From assembly GCF_025766255.1 (NCBI RefSeq), contig NW_026516678.1, positions 62,001 to 126,000 of the forward strand: DNA of 64,000 nt. Reading direction: 5' to 3'. The stretch is from Zychaea mexicana (lineage: Eukaryota; Mucoromycota; Mucoromycetes; Mucorales; Lichtheimiaceae). Each line of letters opens with the position of its first letter. Position 1 is the first letter of the stretch. The notes beneath the pieces are model-generated. The model was not told the DNA's origin. It saw only the letters and a program-made list of their open reading frames with translations, and ran no database searches. Positions 13,292 through 25,675 of this stretch are shown here, in pieces. Position numbers and translations under genes: made by a program.

Positions 13292-13856
13292 AATGTTATA
13301 GGAAAAAGCAGCGCAGACTGAGTCGACGTCCTTTTATGTCGTTTAATGTGACCGTGAATTTAGCTCCGTCGGCATTGGACCAATGCTTTGCTCGAAACAT
13401 AGATCACCGCGAACCGCCAATGGATTTGAGTTTTGAGTTGACCTGAAGGCAACAGATGGCCCATATACTGATCGTTAAAACATTGTGATATCGGCAACAG
13501 TCTCAAACTAGTTTAGTGTATGACCATATTATAGAAGAAAGTTTTAAAACATGAAAGACTTTCAGATAAATGTAGTACGCTCTCATGGCAAGTTCGTACG
13601 TGAAGAGTAGCTTTGGACACAAATTGGGCAGCACTTCTGTTGCCATGGTAGACTTGAGTATTCTTGGTCTCATATACTGCTACAAGGTGCACATGACTGT
13701 GTGCCATAGAGAAAATTGAAGCGATGTAAAGAAGTTGCTTTTTCCGAACTATGCGCGTGCACGCGCGATCCAAACGCGTTCAGGCAACGAAAATCACGGG
13801 CCTTAAAAATCATCCCTCTCGTTTTTCTGTTAAACGATACAACTAAACACACAATC
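13292..13856. promoter_or_regulatory. divergent promoter region between SPT5 and the coiled-coil gene
   Basis: About 565 bp separate the two divergent start codons, so both promoters must lie here. The half next to the plus-strand gene holds a GCGCGTGCACGCGCG-like palindrome near 13750-13766. I see no convincing TATA box for either gene. Confidence 0.4.
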
Positions 13857-15290
13857 ATGACCAAAGGAGAATCGACTAAACGTAAAGCACCAACCACATC
13901 CTCGTCCACAAGCTCTACCAACAACAGAATACGGCGACCACGAACTGACGCAAAAGCACCCCCTGTCGCCACAACACGAGCTTCTGCTGCTCGTGCAGCA
14001 GCAATACAACAGCAACAACGACGGCAATCGTCCCCCAGTACCACTGGACCTTTATCAAAACAACCCACAAAACGAAGATTAACTACCAGCTCACCATCGT
14101 CAAGTACAACAGCATCCGCGTCGTCACCAACGACTGCAAAAAAGAAGCGACCACAATGGGACATTCGGGTATGGCCCATTCCTTTTCTTAAAAAAACCAC
14201 TTCAACGCGTCGCCGCCGCCATACTACAGCAATGGTGTGCGATTTAGAGATTTGTATTAACCACCTTGCTTAGGGACGTATGCAAGACATGGAAGACCAG
14301 TTACAACGAGATCGCGATCAAAGTAGGTGTTCTCATTAATAGAACAAAAGTGATAGTGTGTGTTTTAACAACCTTGCAGCATTTGACTGATCGCGTCCCC
14401 CTTTTTTAACATAAAAACGTAGTTGGAAAGCTGGAGGCATATCGAGAAGGGCTTACCGGTACGGCAGAGGAGAAAGATATTGAAATTAAAGAAGTAATTC
14501 AAAGGATAGCCGAAGCTAAGGCAGATTTACAGGTAATCCAAACACGTTTATTTAAGAAATCTGTAATCAAAGGTGTAGGAGGGAGAATGGATATATTAAC
14601 AGAAGATAACTATCTTTCTGGAAAAAGGCGGTAGAACGAAAAAATGCGCAAGAATTAGAAAATGCAAAAGCGCAACAACGTATTCACTCCCAGGAACTGG
14701 AAGACAACAACATGATATATAAACGGAAGATCGCTTCTTTGGAACTTGAGCTCAGTGATACCAAGCGGAAGATGGATGCAGCAGAAAAACAGGCCGAAGT
14801 AGAAACTACAAAAAGTGCCATGTTAAAGGTAAGTCCTTTGCGTCGAGCTAGCTATTCTATCAGTACTTACTGACTAATCACATATGTCCGAACTGCATAA
14901 AAGAAAGCAGTAGCGGAATCTTCCTCATCTTTTGTCGAAATCAAAGAACAAATCCGCGCTTTAAGGCTAAAGCTAGAGGTACGTTAGAACAAGTGGGCGC
15001 TGAAACTTTGAACAATGTATGAACAGCATCCTTGGAGTAACACGTTTTTTAAAATACTATTCAAACATTAATAGCGAGCGGACGATATCCTCATGGAGCG
15101 CGATCGTATCATCGAGAAGTTGACCGCGGACCTGAACAGTGCACAAGATGCCAAGGACAGAATAACAAGCAAAGTTGATGAAGAAGAGCAAGTGCACCAA
15201 CGTTTGAAGGAAAAGATTCGGGAGCTGGAATCTCGGACAGACCATGAGTCTAATAAGCAAAGAAAGAAAATTCCCAATCCACCACAATAA
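13857..15290 (+). CDS. coiled-coil protein resembling the tail and stalk of a kinesin-14 (motor missing)
   Basis: Six exons (13857-14168, 14274-14322, 14423-14532, 14628-14828, 14904-14978, 15075-15290) join in phase to give 320 residues. Residues 1-100 are basic, Ser/Thr/Ala-rich and disordered, with KRKAP and AKKKRPQWDIRGRM. The rest is an almost unbroken heptad-type coiled coil (KLEAYREGL, IKEVIQRIAEAKADLQ, RIIEKLTADLNSAQDAKD). In fungal kinesin-14 (Kar3/Klp2 type) a basic tail, a W-D-x-x-G-R-x-x-D-M segment and a coiled coil lead straight into the neck and motor. Here the frame ends in RKKIPNPPQ and a stop, where that family has its R-K-L-H-N-x-x-Q neck. The bases after the stop keep only a faint neck/motor-start trace. 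The tail homology is from memory; a plain coiled-coil protein is the alternative. Confidence 0.6.
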
Positions 15291-18200
15291 AAAAAAGCCG
15301 GATCGATCATCCTATTTTGATATTCGAGTACCACTACATGAGAGAAAGCTGACGAAGGAGAAGGTGATGCGAACACAAAAAGAAAAGGTGCTTTGTAACT
15401 CATTGACAAATGTTTCTCGATCAGAGTGATATTCTACGGCCACGTAGCGTATGCTTATAGTAAGCTGGATATACATCGAAACCCACAAATTAAAATCACG
15501 GTTAATTACGCGAGTCGCCCTTTGGTTTTTTTCTTCTCTGTATCGCTTATGTATAGAATTGGGCAGGGTACGGCTTGCTAGATAGTATTCACGTATTTTT
15601 AAATTTATTTTATTTAAACATATGTTGCTTTGTAGAAAGCACAGGTTTCAACGATTAAAGGTGCCAAACATGTACGGTCGTAAAAGTGTCCGCATTAGCT
15701 GGTTTCATCATCGCCCTTATTTTATCTTCGACTAAAGTAGTCAAAAGGTACACCTATTTTTTTAGCGAAGATTATGGAGTTAAAGCTTTAAATGTCCAAT
15801 TCTTATTTTTTCTGTCCTCTAAAAACAAATATCATAAGAAGGAAGTCGCATTTGCGATATACCAAACGATCAACAAAATATCTACCTATTGCTTGGTGGC
15901 AGTATAGTTGGCTCAGGTAATTTTATCCTAGAATCTATATAAAGTTTAGGTACTATGTGATACATATTGACTCCAATATTGATCGAAACATCATCCTCGG
16001 CTGGTGTTTGCTGAACTCATATCTCGTAGAAATAAGAAGGATATTTTACAGACGCCTCACAATTCAAGGTACCGTGAAAGAGTAGAAGCGAAAGAAAAGG
16101 ACAAAGGTCTGGAACAGTATTCTTCCTGATGATAGATAGACAGACGGGCAAGCGCACGGGTCACCATTTGTGATACCTATGTTACATACAGCTTCCAAGA
16201 CTTTCTTGATAATTCATGGGTACCTTGAACAAAGCTCCCAACATATTCACGGGGCTCTTTTTACATCAGCGGGACCCACTACTTTCTGGCCCGCGCGGCC
16301 TTGTGGTGGTTGACTCTACATTTCATAAACTTTAACTGTTATGGGTGCGTCAGTGATTCCCGTGATTTCTACATAGTAACCTTTTCCCTTCACGGTAAGT
16401 GAAAGTCATCGAGAGTCCCGTGCTTTTTTCTCCCTGCTGTGGCCACTGCTTTCCATCCAATCTCCTTGTAAAAATTCTTCATTGCATGAGCCCAAATTGC
16501 TTGGCATATTACACTTCTCCAATCAAGATAGTGTGAATAGTACAGACGTGTGCCGCAATTGACTTGTACGAAAACATTACCAAGCAAGTTAAAAAGCAAT
16601 ATGATAGTCTAAGCTTAGAATTTAATTGTGCGTCTATACAGTAAAATATAAGGATGAGAAATCTTATATCGGGTCTGTAAAGGGATCTTCCGTTGCAGGA
16701 TTGCACATTATGTACAACCATATGGTTCCGTGACATTGTGAGAAAAAATGGGCAAAAAAGAACAAACGTTTCCCGTGCTACCTATTTCAGTTACTTGACT
16801 ATTCGTTTTTGGGCCTTTGTGCTTATGAACAGCGGAACACGAGCCGATCTTTGGGCCACGGGAATGATGAACAGTTCTCATTTGCTTCGCTAACCTTGAA
16901 GTACATTATGAGCAACCACTTTGCAGGTGTCATATCACAGCAACCAATAAAGTATCATTATAAATGCTTCGAGTTAGTGGTATGGCACTCTTTAATGCTT
17001 GACAACTGCTGATAATCTAAAGCATCGACACTGGTAGTTAGAAGGCGACCACTGCAATTGCTTGGCAGCGTCACCATTTATTTTTACTTAATTTTCCTAA
17101 AACGAAAATGCATAGCACAATGCATCCATAACAAAAGAAAGTTCAATGATAAATAGAGTGGTAAAATAAAGTGAACAGGACTTACAGGGGGTGGGATATA
17201 GTATCATGATCGCAAATTGCATTAATCTACAGCTGCGGTGATAGACAATCATGAGGTTGACCCGTGTATATGTAAGCAAGCAAAAACTTAAGAGGCGAGC
17301 ACATGCATCCTCAAATGTGCAATTATAAGCACTTGCAGCTATGCACTTGTTGTCAGCGTAAACTCTACTGGAGGTTGATTGTCAGTCACCACCGCCACCT
17401 AGAGTGCTTATTAATAAAACAATATCTTTTTCCTTTAGGAGATAAAATGCAGATTCTTGAACTATTAATGAGTTCCAGAAAGCACAAGAATCAGACAGCT
17501 TTCATCTAAGCACCATCACTGTAAGCACTCAAGGATGGCTATGTATACCTAACTAGCATATTTGAATATACCCTCCCTTTGAGTATTCATAACAACCGGA
17601 GGCACAGCGCTGCTGATGCAATCCAACTAAAGAATAAAGCGTGTTGCATTGACACAAATGGCTGCTTTTGGGTGTTGTACACCAAAGACGGAAATGCTAT
17701 AATGAAACAGTTATACAAGCCTATCAGCTTTCCCGCTCTATCTACCCTCTTGTATGCGTCTAAGATATGGATATTGGCTCGAATAATTTACTGAGCTTCT
17801 ACCTAGTGCTCGGTTACTTATTATGGCTTGCATGAGTTAAAGATAACACCGATCACAACGCGGAATAAGTGTAACTGGAACCGCGCATCAATAATGTTCC
17901 AGCATACGGAATATAATTCAACCCAGTCCTAAATTCGTCCACGCCCAGCTACTTGCTGTGAAGACAGGAAGTGCAAGTGGTTAATAGTAGGGAGCTACAT
18001 AGATTCCTCATACAATATTACATGTCGAATGTGAAAATATAATATAATAAGCACTTTGTTGTAAAACACTAATTTATTGTTGAACGGAAGTCATGGGGCA
18101 ATAATATTTGTGGAAGAGAGACCCAGCTCTTTGTATACATACTACCGCTTCTCCTACATGCCGATAATTTTGTTTCCTGCATGCCTTTTAAACTAGTTTC

Positions 18201-19552
18201 GACGTCGAAGAGCCCTTATTGTCTTCTTGTTTTGAACCCTGCAGTGTTTCTACCCCGTTAGTCAATAGAGATGACACGGTTCTACTACGTGGCTAGGTCA
18301 GCCTTAACGAGCTATCTCAATACGTTATTATTATTAAGGATTATGATTGCCTGCGTCCTTTTAAGCCAAGTCGCTCCCATGACATATTGTGGAGACACTC
18401 AATGAGCAACTTGATATATGAGCAAGGTTTATGTTGTTCTCCACCGACTGGCCTTCTTTTTGAAATTTAACTTCTTGGCTTGTTATTTAGCGTTTGACAG
18501 CACTAATATAGGCAACGCGGAAAGATTTAACTGATGAAGGGCATGTCGTACTGTGATGACAAAAAAGTAAAACGGGTTTAATAATAGCGGTGATCAGTAG
18601 CATTTAGGAACTTTAAAACGAGTGACACAACAACCCGGACCTTCTATATCAAGGGCATCGGGATTTTGTGTTCTTATATAACAATGCAACCCGATTTGAA
18701 GCTTATGTGGTGTGGTGTGGTGTGTTCACATGATATGATGAGTTCGCATCGCCAACATATGTAACACTTTTCTTTCTTTCTTTGGATGTGTATACAGTCT
18801 CCAGTATCTATAGCCGAGAAAGAACACTTAGTAATAACACCACCAAATAAGCAATACCGTGAAATCTTCGTGAAATCTTACGAAACTGACAAATAGATTA
18901 TTATTGCTTTGTCGCTCTTTTCAATATGGCGACATTCATCTTGCATGCTACTTGCTGTCTTCTCGTAGTACACAGGCGACGAAACGCGTAATTCCGCCGA
19001 CTATACATATTGTACATTGTCTATCTCCTGGTCGTGATGGTGCAACAGCGTGCAAGGAATAGTTTATTGGACAAAAGAGACCGGGAGCTCAAAACGATAG
19101 TGATATACACGGCCAAGTCAGTAACTCCGCCTCCTAGCAACAAAGAAGAATTATCAAGGGAAGGTTAAATGGAGTTCAACATGGATATATAGTGCGCCAG
19201 AGGAAGAGAGAGCCACATGTCTGTAAACAGAAGATCACCCTGCGTACGTATTGTTGTTGTTTTTTTCTTCTTTTAAGAGCTTCCGATTACAAACACAATT
19301 GCATGCATGCATGCCACATCGAATGCCTTTTCCTCCTTCCCCCCCCCCGGGCCCACCCCACCCCCACCTTTCTCTTTTGTTCATCAGCGTGGATACGTGC
19401 CGATAAGTAAATAAAAAAAATTATCACTCCGGTCATTCCGATACATATATAAGGGCAGCAACGTGCTCTGCTTTATCCCCATTTCACCTTCTTCCCCCCC
19501 ACTGCCGCTCTACTTCCTTCTTCGAAACCGTTTATGCCTTCTTCACACCACC
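15291..19552. other. 4.2-kb stretch without a recognisable gene
   Basis: Immediately after the coiled-coil gene (15290-15350) lies a degraded stretch that may be the lost motor start. The rest has only short, unlike-protein open frames (for example 15686-15907, 16390-16599 and 17303-17509). Small repeats are a TGGTG run near 18708-18722, GCATGCATGCATGC near 19302 and a C-run at 19339-19348. No RNA gene was recognised. Confidence 0.45.
19446..19453 (+). promoter_or_regulatory. TATA box candidate for the App1-like gene
   Basis: TATATAAG lies 100 bp before the ATG at 19553, in a pyrimidine-rich leader. The spacing suits a fungal core promoter with a short 5' UTR. Confidence 0.45.
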
Positions 19553-21849
19553 ATGCAATCCGTCAGCTACACACAACCCTTTCATCCCTACGCGTCGCCG
19601 ACGAACGTCCACTACGACTTGCCTTATTCGCCCACCAGCACTGACAGCTCGAGCATGCCAGCGTCATTTGCCAATATCCCCACAAAACTGTCTGACAACA
19701 CAGCTAATACCATTATTCGACCGTCATCAGACCGCGAATGCGTGTTATTTCCCACTTACGCCATGCGGAACCCATACGGTAATAGATCATCAGCATCATC
19801 ATCTCTCTCTATTTTTTTCATGGCCTCTCACGCATCACTCCTCTCCCCATGACCCTCGTGTTATTTTATATATTACTACTAGATCCTTCTGAATGGATAG
19901 TCCAAACTAAAGGCTGGGCTTTGTCGCATAACATTTCTGTTGCCAAGCAAAAAGTTGCTATGGGTATGTGTGGCGAATTATTACTTTTTCTGTATTTTTG
20001 ACTGAAAAGCCTAGCAGCATTCAGCGGGAGCAGTCAAACTAAATATAGTCGTCTTTCTTTATTGTAAATTCAAGGTGTTACGAAGAACTTTGCTGGGAAA
20101 GGTTCAGCTGATCGGCCGTCTTCGGATCGGTTTGAGCAACGCTTCAAATACTTTCTGGCGAAAAACAAACGTAACAAACAATTCGTCATAGAAGCCAGCG
20201 GTGCAATTTCAGTAGAAGAACGATTACATGATATGAACAACGACCCCATCAACGACGACGAATACTTTGTTTCCGAGATTGACGACGACAGTGACGACCT
20301 TACCGCAGACATGAATGCAGCCGCAGCTATCGAATCATTTTTCACGCCATCATCATTCAACAACAGCTGCAACACTCGCCGAAGTTCGGCAGAGTCCAAT
20401 GACTCAGGTTTCCAATCCTCACCTGCTGACGACGATAACGAAATAAAGCTCGTTGACGACTTTTACTATGAGCAAGTTCCGCCTCCGATGATTGATTCCT
20501 TATTGGCTGCTCGTCCGGGTAATCCTCTCTCCACTGTCTTGGATGGCGGTCGCAAGTCCTACTCCGCATCCACCGCTTCGTTCCGCTCTTCCGGTAGCAA
20601 TGGTTCCCTGGACGACTTTGACAACAATCAGTTTACGATCGGTTCTCTCGAGTCGTCATCCTCATCATCGTCCGAAGAGGACAATATCAGCAAAGTTCGC
20701 TCAGCCTCTGAATTATCACAACTATCCTCATCAAAAACAGAATATAAGGTTAATGTTACGACAGAAAGCTCAGGATTTCTGAATGGTGAAATCGTCATTC
20801 CAGACAGTCGAATACAATCATGGGCCAAAGAGCACGATCAATGTACTACTCGTACTATTCGATTAAAGTCCTCGAGCGAGACATTCAAGCCAAGCTTTGG
20901 GCTTGTCAGCTTAGTAGAGCCCAAGGGCATATCCATCATTTCCGATATTGACGACACCATCAAGGACACACAAATTTTGGCGGGTGCTCGAACCGTGCTC
21001 TCGAATACCTTTTTCAAACAATCACGCGATGTACCAGGGATGGCGGATGCATACATGCATTGGGTAAGTTGGCAATTGTGATGATGATATACTGCTGCTA
21101 CTACAACGACACAATACGTGAACATAGCGACGATGATCACCTTTGACTTTAATGTAGTTTTGAATGTAGATCTAACTCAAATTTTACTATTTTTCTTTTT
21201 GTGATATTAGTATACCCAAGGTGCATCATTCCATTATGTTTCAAATAGTCCGTTCCAATTGATGCCCATGCTGGACCGGTTCATCAAATCGTGCGACTTC
21301 CCACCTGGAAGTATGCATCTCCGTGTGGACGGCAAGCTGCTCGCTCGTCTAGTGGAAGTCCCTGGCCGTGCAAAGCGCGATGCCATCCTTCAGATTATGA
21401 AAGATTTTCCCCAACGACAGTTTGTTCTTATTGGTGATTCTGGCGAAATCGATTTGGAAATATACGCTACCATTGCCCGCGAACAACCAGATCGTATTCT
21501 CAAGATATTTATTCGAGATGTTTCCTCGAAAAAAGTCGAAGGTTCTTTGGCACGTCGCAACACCTTTACGGCCATGTTCACACCTGGCAACAAGCAAAAG
21601 CAGCAGCAGCAGCAAGGACAACGACCCCCCAATAGCGTCAACAGCAATGATGTAACAAGCAGGCGAGCAGCCACTTTGGGCGATATGGTGTCTGTTTCCT
21701 CAGTTTCTCTGCAGTCGAGAGTTGCTAGAGCCAAGCAAACCTGCAGTGTCGATATCGTTGTTTTCCAAGACGCCGAGGTGCTCAAAAACGATTCCGTAAT
21801 TCGCGATGCACTATGGAAGTCACTAGACGAGCAGCCTTCTTCCATGTGA
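19553..21849 (+). CDS. APP1: App1-like phosphatidate phosphatase (DUF2183)
   Basis: Exons 19553-19778, 19883-19963, 20075-21063 and 21211-21849 join in phase (1, 1, 0) to give 644 residues. Exons 2-3 hold the N-terminal App1 region (EWIVQTKGWAL, then RFEQRFKYFLAKNKRNKQF). A long acidic Ser-rich insert follows. The catalytic domain opens with ISIISDIDDTIKDT: D393, D395 and T397 form the DxDxT site of the HAD-like phosphatases. GASFHYVSNSPFQLMPML, KRDAILQIMKDFPQRQFVLIGDSGE and LEIYATIA are the other typical blocks. Yeast App1 dephosphorylates phosphatidate to diacylglycerol at cortical actin patches, and this protein should do the same chemistry. A Gln-run and a Ser-rich tail end the protein. 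The start was chosen as the first in-frame ATG after the TATA-like box, in the context caccaccATGC. Confidence 0.9.
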
Positions 21850-22299
21850 ATGTATGACGAGGCGAAGCGCACCAACCTATTACTATTTTCTATCTCTACT
21901 TGGTTTCCACTACTATTCTTATCCTTACTATGTACTTACTACCACCATCATTATTGCATATTACCAATGACATACCAATCTTTTTTTTTGCATCATCTTG
22001 TACAAACTTTTTTTAATACCCCACATCCCACATATCCTCATGCTCAAACGAACTGTCCTTTCCATCCGCAAAAGAGCTTCTATCGTTCATCTACCTACTA
22101 TCAATTTATTGCATGTAATATTCCTTACACTCGTTTGCAGCAACTCTCTTGATTTTTTGTAAATGCAATCTTCTTAAATCGACATAGAATGTGCCAACTA
22201 CTAGTCCAAACTCTGTAAATAATAAAATAAATATAACCAAATATGCTTTTTCAAAGCCAAAAATCAAGAAAGCTGTTTTCTCCAGTTCCGTGGATCCAG
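21850..22299. other. 3' flank of the App1-like gene
   Basis: AT-rich, pyrimidine-rich sequence consistent with a 3' UTR. The open frame at 21850-22152 runs on from the gene in another frame and has no domain. Confidence 0.4.
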
Positions 22300-22319
22300 T
22301 AAAAGTAACAACAACAACA

Positions 22320-22870
22320 ACCTCGTCGGTGATGTTTCACGTCTATTAAAATTGACGGCTGCGAAGAAGAAACAAGTCTGCACAAGTTACGAAACAAATT
22401 GACCCTGACATGCCATCATGTCCGGTTTGTTTATGCAAACAATCAGATCGAAACAAAAGCATTACCTCACCAGTAAAATTTCGTTCCGCCAAGAACGTGG
22501 CTGATTTTGGCTTTTTCTTACCCCTAGTTTCCTTCTTTGACCATCTTGCCACAGTAACCAACAATCTGTTTGTACGTACGGGTGTCTGAGTAGTTGGTAA
22601 AATTGTACCTGAGTTTTTAGCTTTCTTTATTGCAGAGGCACAAAAAATAACAAACAGTATTAGATACCTCTAAACGAACGTCTTTTCGATTGAGAAGCAC
22701 CATCGTTGTATGTATCAAGCAAATATATTTGTGACACTTACTTTTTCTTAACCTTTTTGGTGGAGCTGGCTTTCTGCTCAACGAGGAAACCCACAACAAC
22801 AATGACTAATTGATCATAAGACCCAAGACAACATGCTGTTTTCCCGCCATCTGTTCTTGAAAAGTTAATG
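22320..22870 (-). CDS. possible small Lys-rich spliced gene (weak)
   Basis: Basic coding-like pieces occur on the minus strand: ASSTKKVKKK ending at a GTAAGT donor near 22738, KAKNS after an AAAG acceptor near 22632, and TPVRTNRLLVTVARWSKKE...SATFLAERNFTGE ending at a GTAATG donor near 22465. A possible start, ATGGCGGGAAAACAG, lies near 22855. The composition resembles a small ribosomal or chromatin protein, but no family was recognised and not all phases were resolved. This could be chance. Confidence 0.2.
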
Positions 22871-24826
22871 CTGCTGCTGCTACATCGCTCCGATCATGCA
22901 TCACAGCATCATCTATACCCCATACACGATTTGTTACTCTCAAGCTTGAATAGCTTCCTATTTCTGTTTGTTTTACTGCTCTTGCCATCACAAGCAGTTA
23001 AATGGTGTTACTGTACCCCTTTATTCACTTTTCCTTTGTTACGGAAGGAAAGGGAAAGGCTTATTCCTGCCTTCGAATATGATGTGCTACGTCAAATAAA
23101 CTAGTCTATCCATTCTAATGATGTTGTTCTATAGTATAGGACAATTTGAAAAGTATCCTGATATTCACTCGGATCACCCGTGCGAAAATAAAAAAAGCCG
23201 ACAATTTCCGCCGTTGTGCAGCTCAGAAGCTTAAAATGTATCAGCATCTTTTCTATACGATCCGTGTGGCCACGTTCATATTCCTCCTGATATACTGATA
23301 TGAGTGGACTTATTCCCGGCAGTATCGAGAGTTACACTGATGATGCGCCTGTCGTACCATCATCCTTGAGAGATTTGGAACACTGATATGGCCGCGCACA
23401 CAGCGACGTATCACAGCGACGTACTACAAAATCAATCTTATCAATATTGAGCGACTTGAACGAAGATGTGGGTTCGTCTTCCCAGCTTTGCTTATAAGCA
23501 CAAATAGAATAGAAACAATTCAATACTTTATTTATCATTCATAATGAAATGGGCTACATAGGTATTTGTTGTTGTTATTTTTCCATCGATTGTTTGTAGA
23601 CAATATTTATATGTGAGACTCTTTATCGTTTTCTCTTCTGTTTTGTATAAATCTAACCATAACATTAGAAAGTAAAAAAAATATAAAACGTTTATGTATG
23701 ATATGCTTTTTGTTTACTTCGGAAGTATGTATTAAGAAGACCCTGAATTAAGGACTGTACCACGATCTTTTTAATACTACCGACATTAGAGACGATGATG
23801 GATTTGCTCTCAATGAAATTACATTTCTTCATGATCGTACGTGTCATACGTAGAGATAGTGAGTAAATGTCTTCTTGATTACGATTTTAAAATACTTACA
23901 CAGGGTACACAATATATTATATGGATGAACGCGACGATGCGTTTATAGAAAGAGTGCCCGATACTGTGCATATGTAGTACTCAGCAATATTCTAAGAATA
24001 AGCACATGCTGGTTCTGCTTCTGATCAGTGCAACATATTATGGCCTGTTACCGTGATTCCACGTGTGGCCGTGTATTCGAAGCAGGGCGTGAACAACAGA
24101 CTGAACGCAAAATCTAGTGGTTGATGATCAATAACACATTATAACTAGAGCAGAACCTATCTTGCATTTCAAGGGCACAGCTGCTTACCGCGTCAGCCTA
24201 CTATTGAAATGTGCCCTTTATTAATGACCAAGTATTAACTATGTAGATTACTGGATATAAATCATCAGGTCGTTGAGTGCCTTCCAATATAGTACACTGC
24301 TTCTTATATTGAAAGGAAGAGTGTATATCCAGCGATGGATACTATGTTACGTTTACCTATTTACATAGTAGACTTGCAATGCCTATTAGATGGTGGACGA
24401 GACTAGGCTAAGATATAATCGATACTATAAGCAATACGTATAATACCATGTCTGTTTTCATGTATGCGACTATGTAAGCGGTCAGTGCCACGATGAAGAA
24501 GTATATGCCAGACTCTTTAATAGAGTCTACATATCTCATCTTCATACTGCTAACGCTGAGTCTAACTTACCCAATATCATTCGCTAGCTCATTGCTTGAC
24601 CAAAACGTCGTCGGAACGTGATGAAACGAATGAAGCATATTGTTAAGCACGAGCTTCAAAGGTGGAATTAAGGCTGATGATATAATATCATTAGATAAAA
24701 GCTAGAGAACTTGTTTTATACTCGTACATATATGCATACATAAAGGAAACCAGGCGATTAATCATACAGTATTAATCATCGTTTTCTGCTCTTCTGGTTT
24801 ATCATCCAGATAGGGCCTTCCTGGAG
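22871..24826. other. intergenic, no gene seen
   Basis: About 2 kb with short open frames only. No domain, tRNA or repeat of note was recognised. Confidence 0.45.
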
Positions 24827-24836
24827 TATATATAAG
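24827..24836 (+). promoter_or_regulatory. TATA box candidate for the small hydrophobic protein gene
   Basis: TATATATAAG ends 63 bp before the ATG at 24900, in the context GGAGTATATATAAGGCC. This is a strong match to a core-promoter TATA element. Confidence 0.55.
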
Positions 24837-24899
24837 GCCAAAAATACCACGCGTCTGATTTATTTCATTATCTTTTTTTCCATCGTCAACCACTGTAAA

Positions 24900-25304
24900 A
24901 TGTCGTCAGTAAATACAAGAATGGGTCCCATAGCGTTCGCTGTCGGAGTCGTAGTTGGAGCCATTATCATCTCTATTATTGTTGGTGTACCATCCGCCAC
25001 AGCTGGTGTTGGTCTGCCACTCGCCGCAGGCATCCTAGCAGCAGGTGCTCAAGCATTTTTTGGGAACGTAGCCGCAGGATCGATATTTGCCGCATTATTA
25101 AGGGCGATATCTATGGCAAATTTATGCCATAACGCATACAAGTTAGCTCACTTTGTATTCACCAAATTACTGGTCATATTGGAAGTTTTAAACATTGCTC
25201 TTTTTCATTCGTATCACAAAGCTTCCTCAAATAAATTTTATTGCCTCCAATATTTGCTGGCATTTGCGATAAATACCCTTATCCATACCAGTGCAGTATG
25301 GTAG
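24900..25304 (+). CDS. small Gly/Ala-rich hydrophobic protein
   Basis: A 134-residue frame, uninterrupted, preceded by a TATA box and the context ctgtaaaATGTC. Residues 8-75 are very hydrophobic and rich in Gly, Ala and Val (FAVGVVVGAIIISIIVGV, GLPLAAGILAAGAQAFFG, GSIFAALLRAISMA), giving two or three likely membrane helices. A third hydrophobic segment lies near 86-103. There is no clear cleavable signal peptide and no family was recognised. Codon use past about residue 80 looks less protein-like, so the true protein could be shorter or spliced (possible intron in the second half). It could be a small membrane protein or a secreted amphipathic peptide precursor; neither can be decided from sequence. 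Confidence 0.5.
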   Translation: MSSVNTRMGPIAFAVGVVVGAIIISIIVGVPSATAGVGLPLAAGILAAGAQAFFGNVAAGSIFAALLRAISMANLCHNAYKLAHFVFTKLLVILEVLNIALFHSYHKASSNKFYCLQYLLAFAINTLIHTSAVW

Positions 25305-25675
25305 ATTGAGTGTCATCTTCACATATACCATTGTGTTTACAGTATATGTTGGTATTTTCATTATAGATAGGCTATGCAATATATAGTCAGACAAAAATTG
25401 TACTCGTGAGTAAAAGTTGTATGTATTGAAGGGCACGTTTAATAATCATTATACTTGATATACTACAAACGCAACATTCATATTGCTGTTATTGATGATT
25501 TAAACTTTCACTGCCAGAAGAATTGGAATCTATTGATAAGTTCTTGCATCTACTCAACGGGATCGCTTTGGAACTTAATCACTAATGTACCGGTGTCAAA
25601 TTTCACTCTACACTCTTTTATATATAGTTACTATTTACTATTTACAAATACTTATATACATGTCCACAAATGGCG

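Noticed and set aside
13670..14200. 176-codon minus-strand frame opposite the coiled-coil gene
   Set aside because: Mirror of the Ser/Thr/Ala-rich exon 1; it also lies opposite the in-phase exon border at 14168.
25100..25127. TATGGCA...TGCCATA hairpin inside the small hydrophobic gene
   Set aside because: A 7-bp stem in coding sequence is likely to arise by chance and has no terminator-like context.
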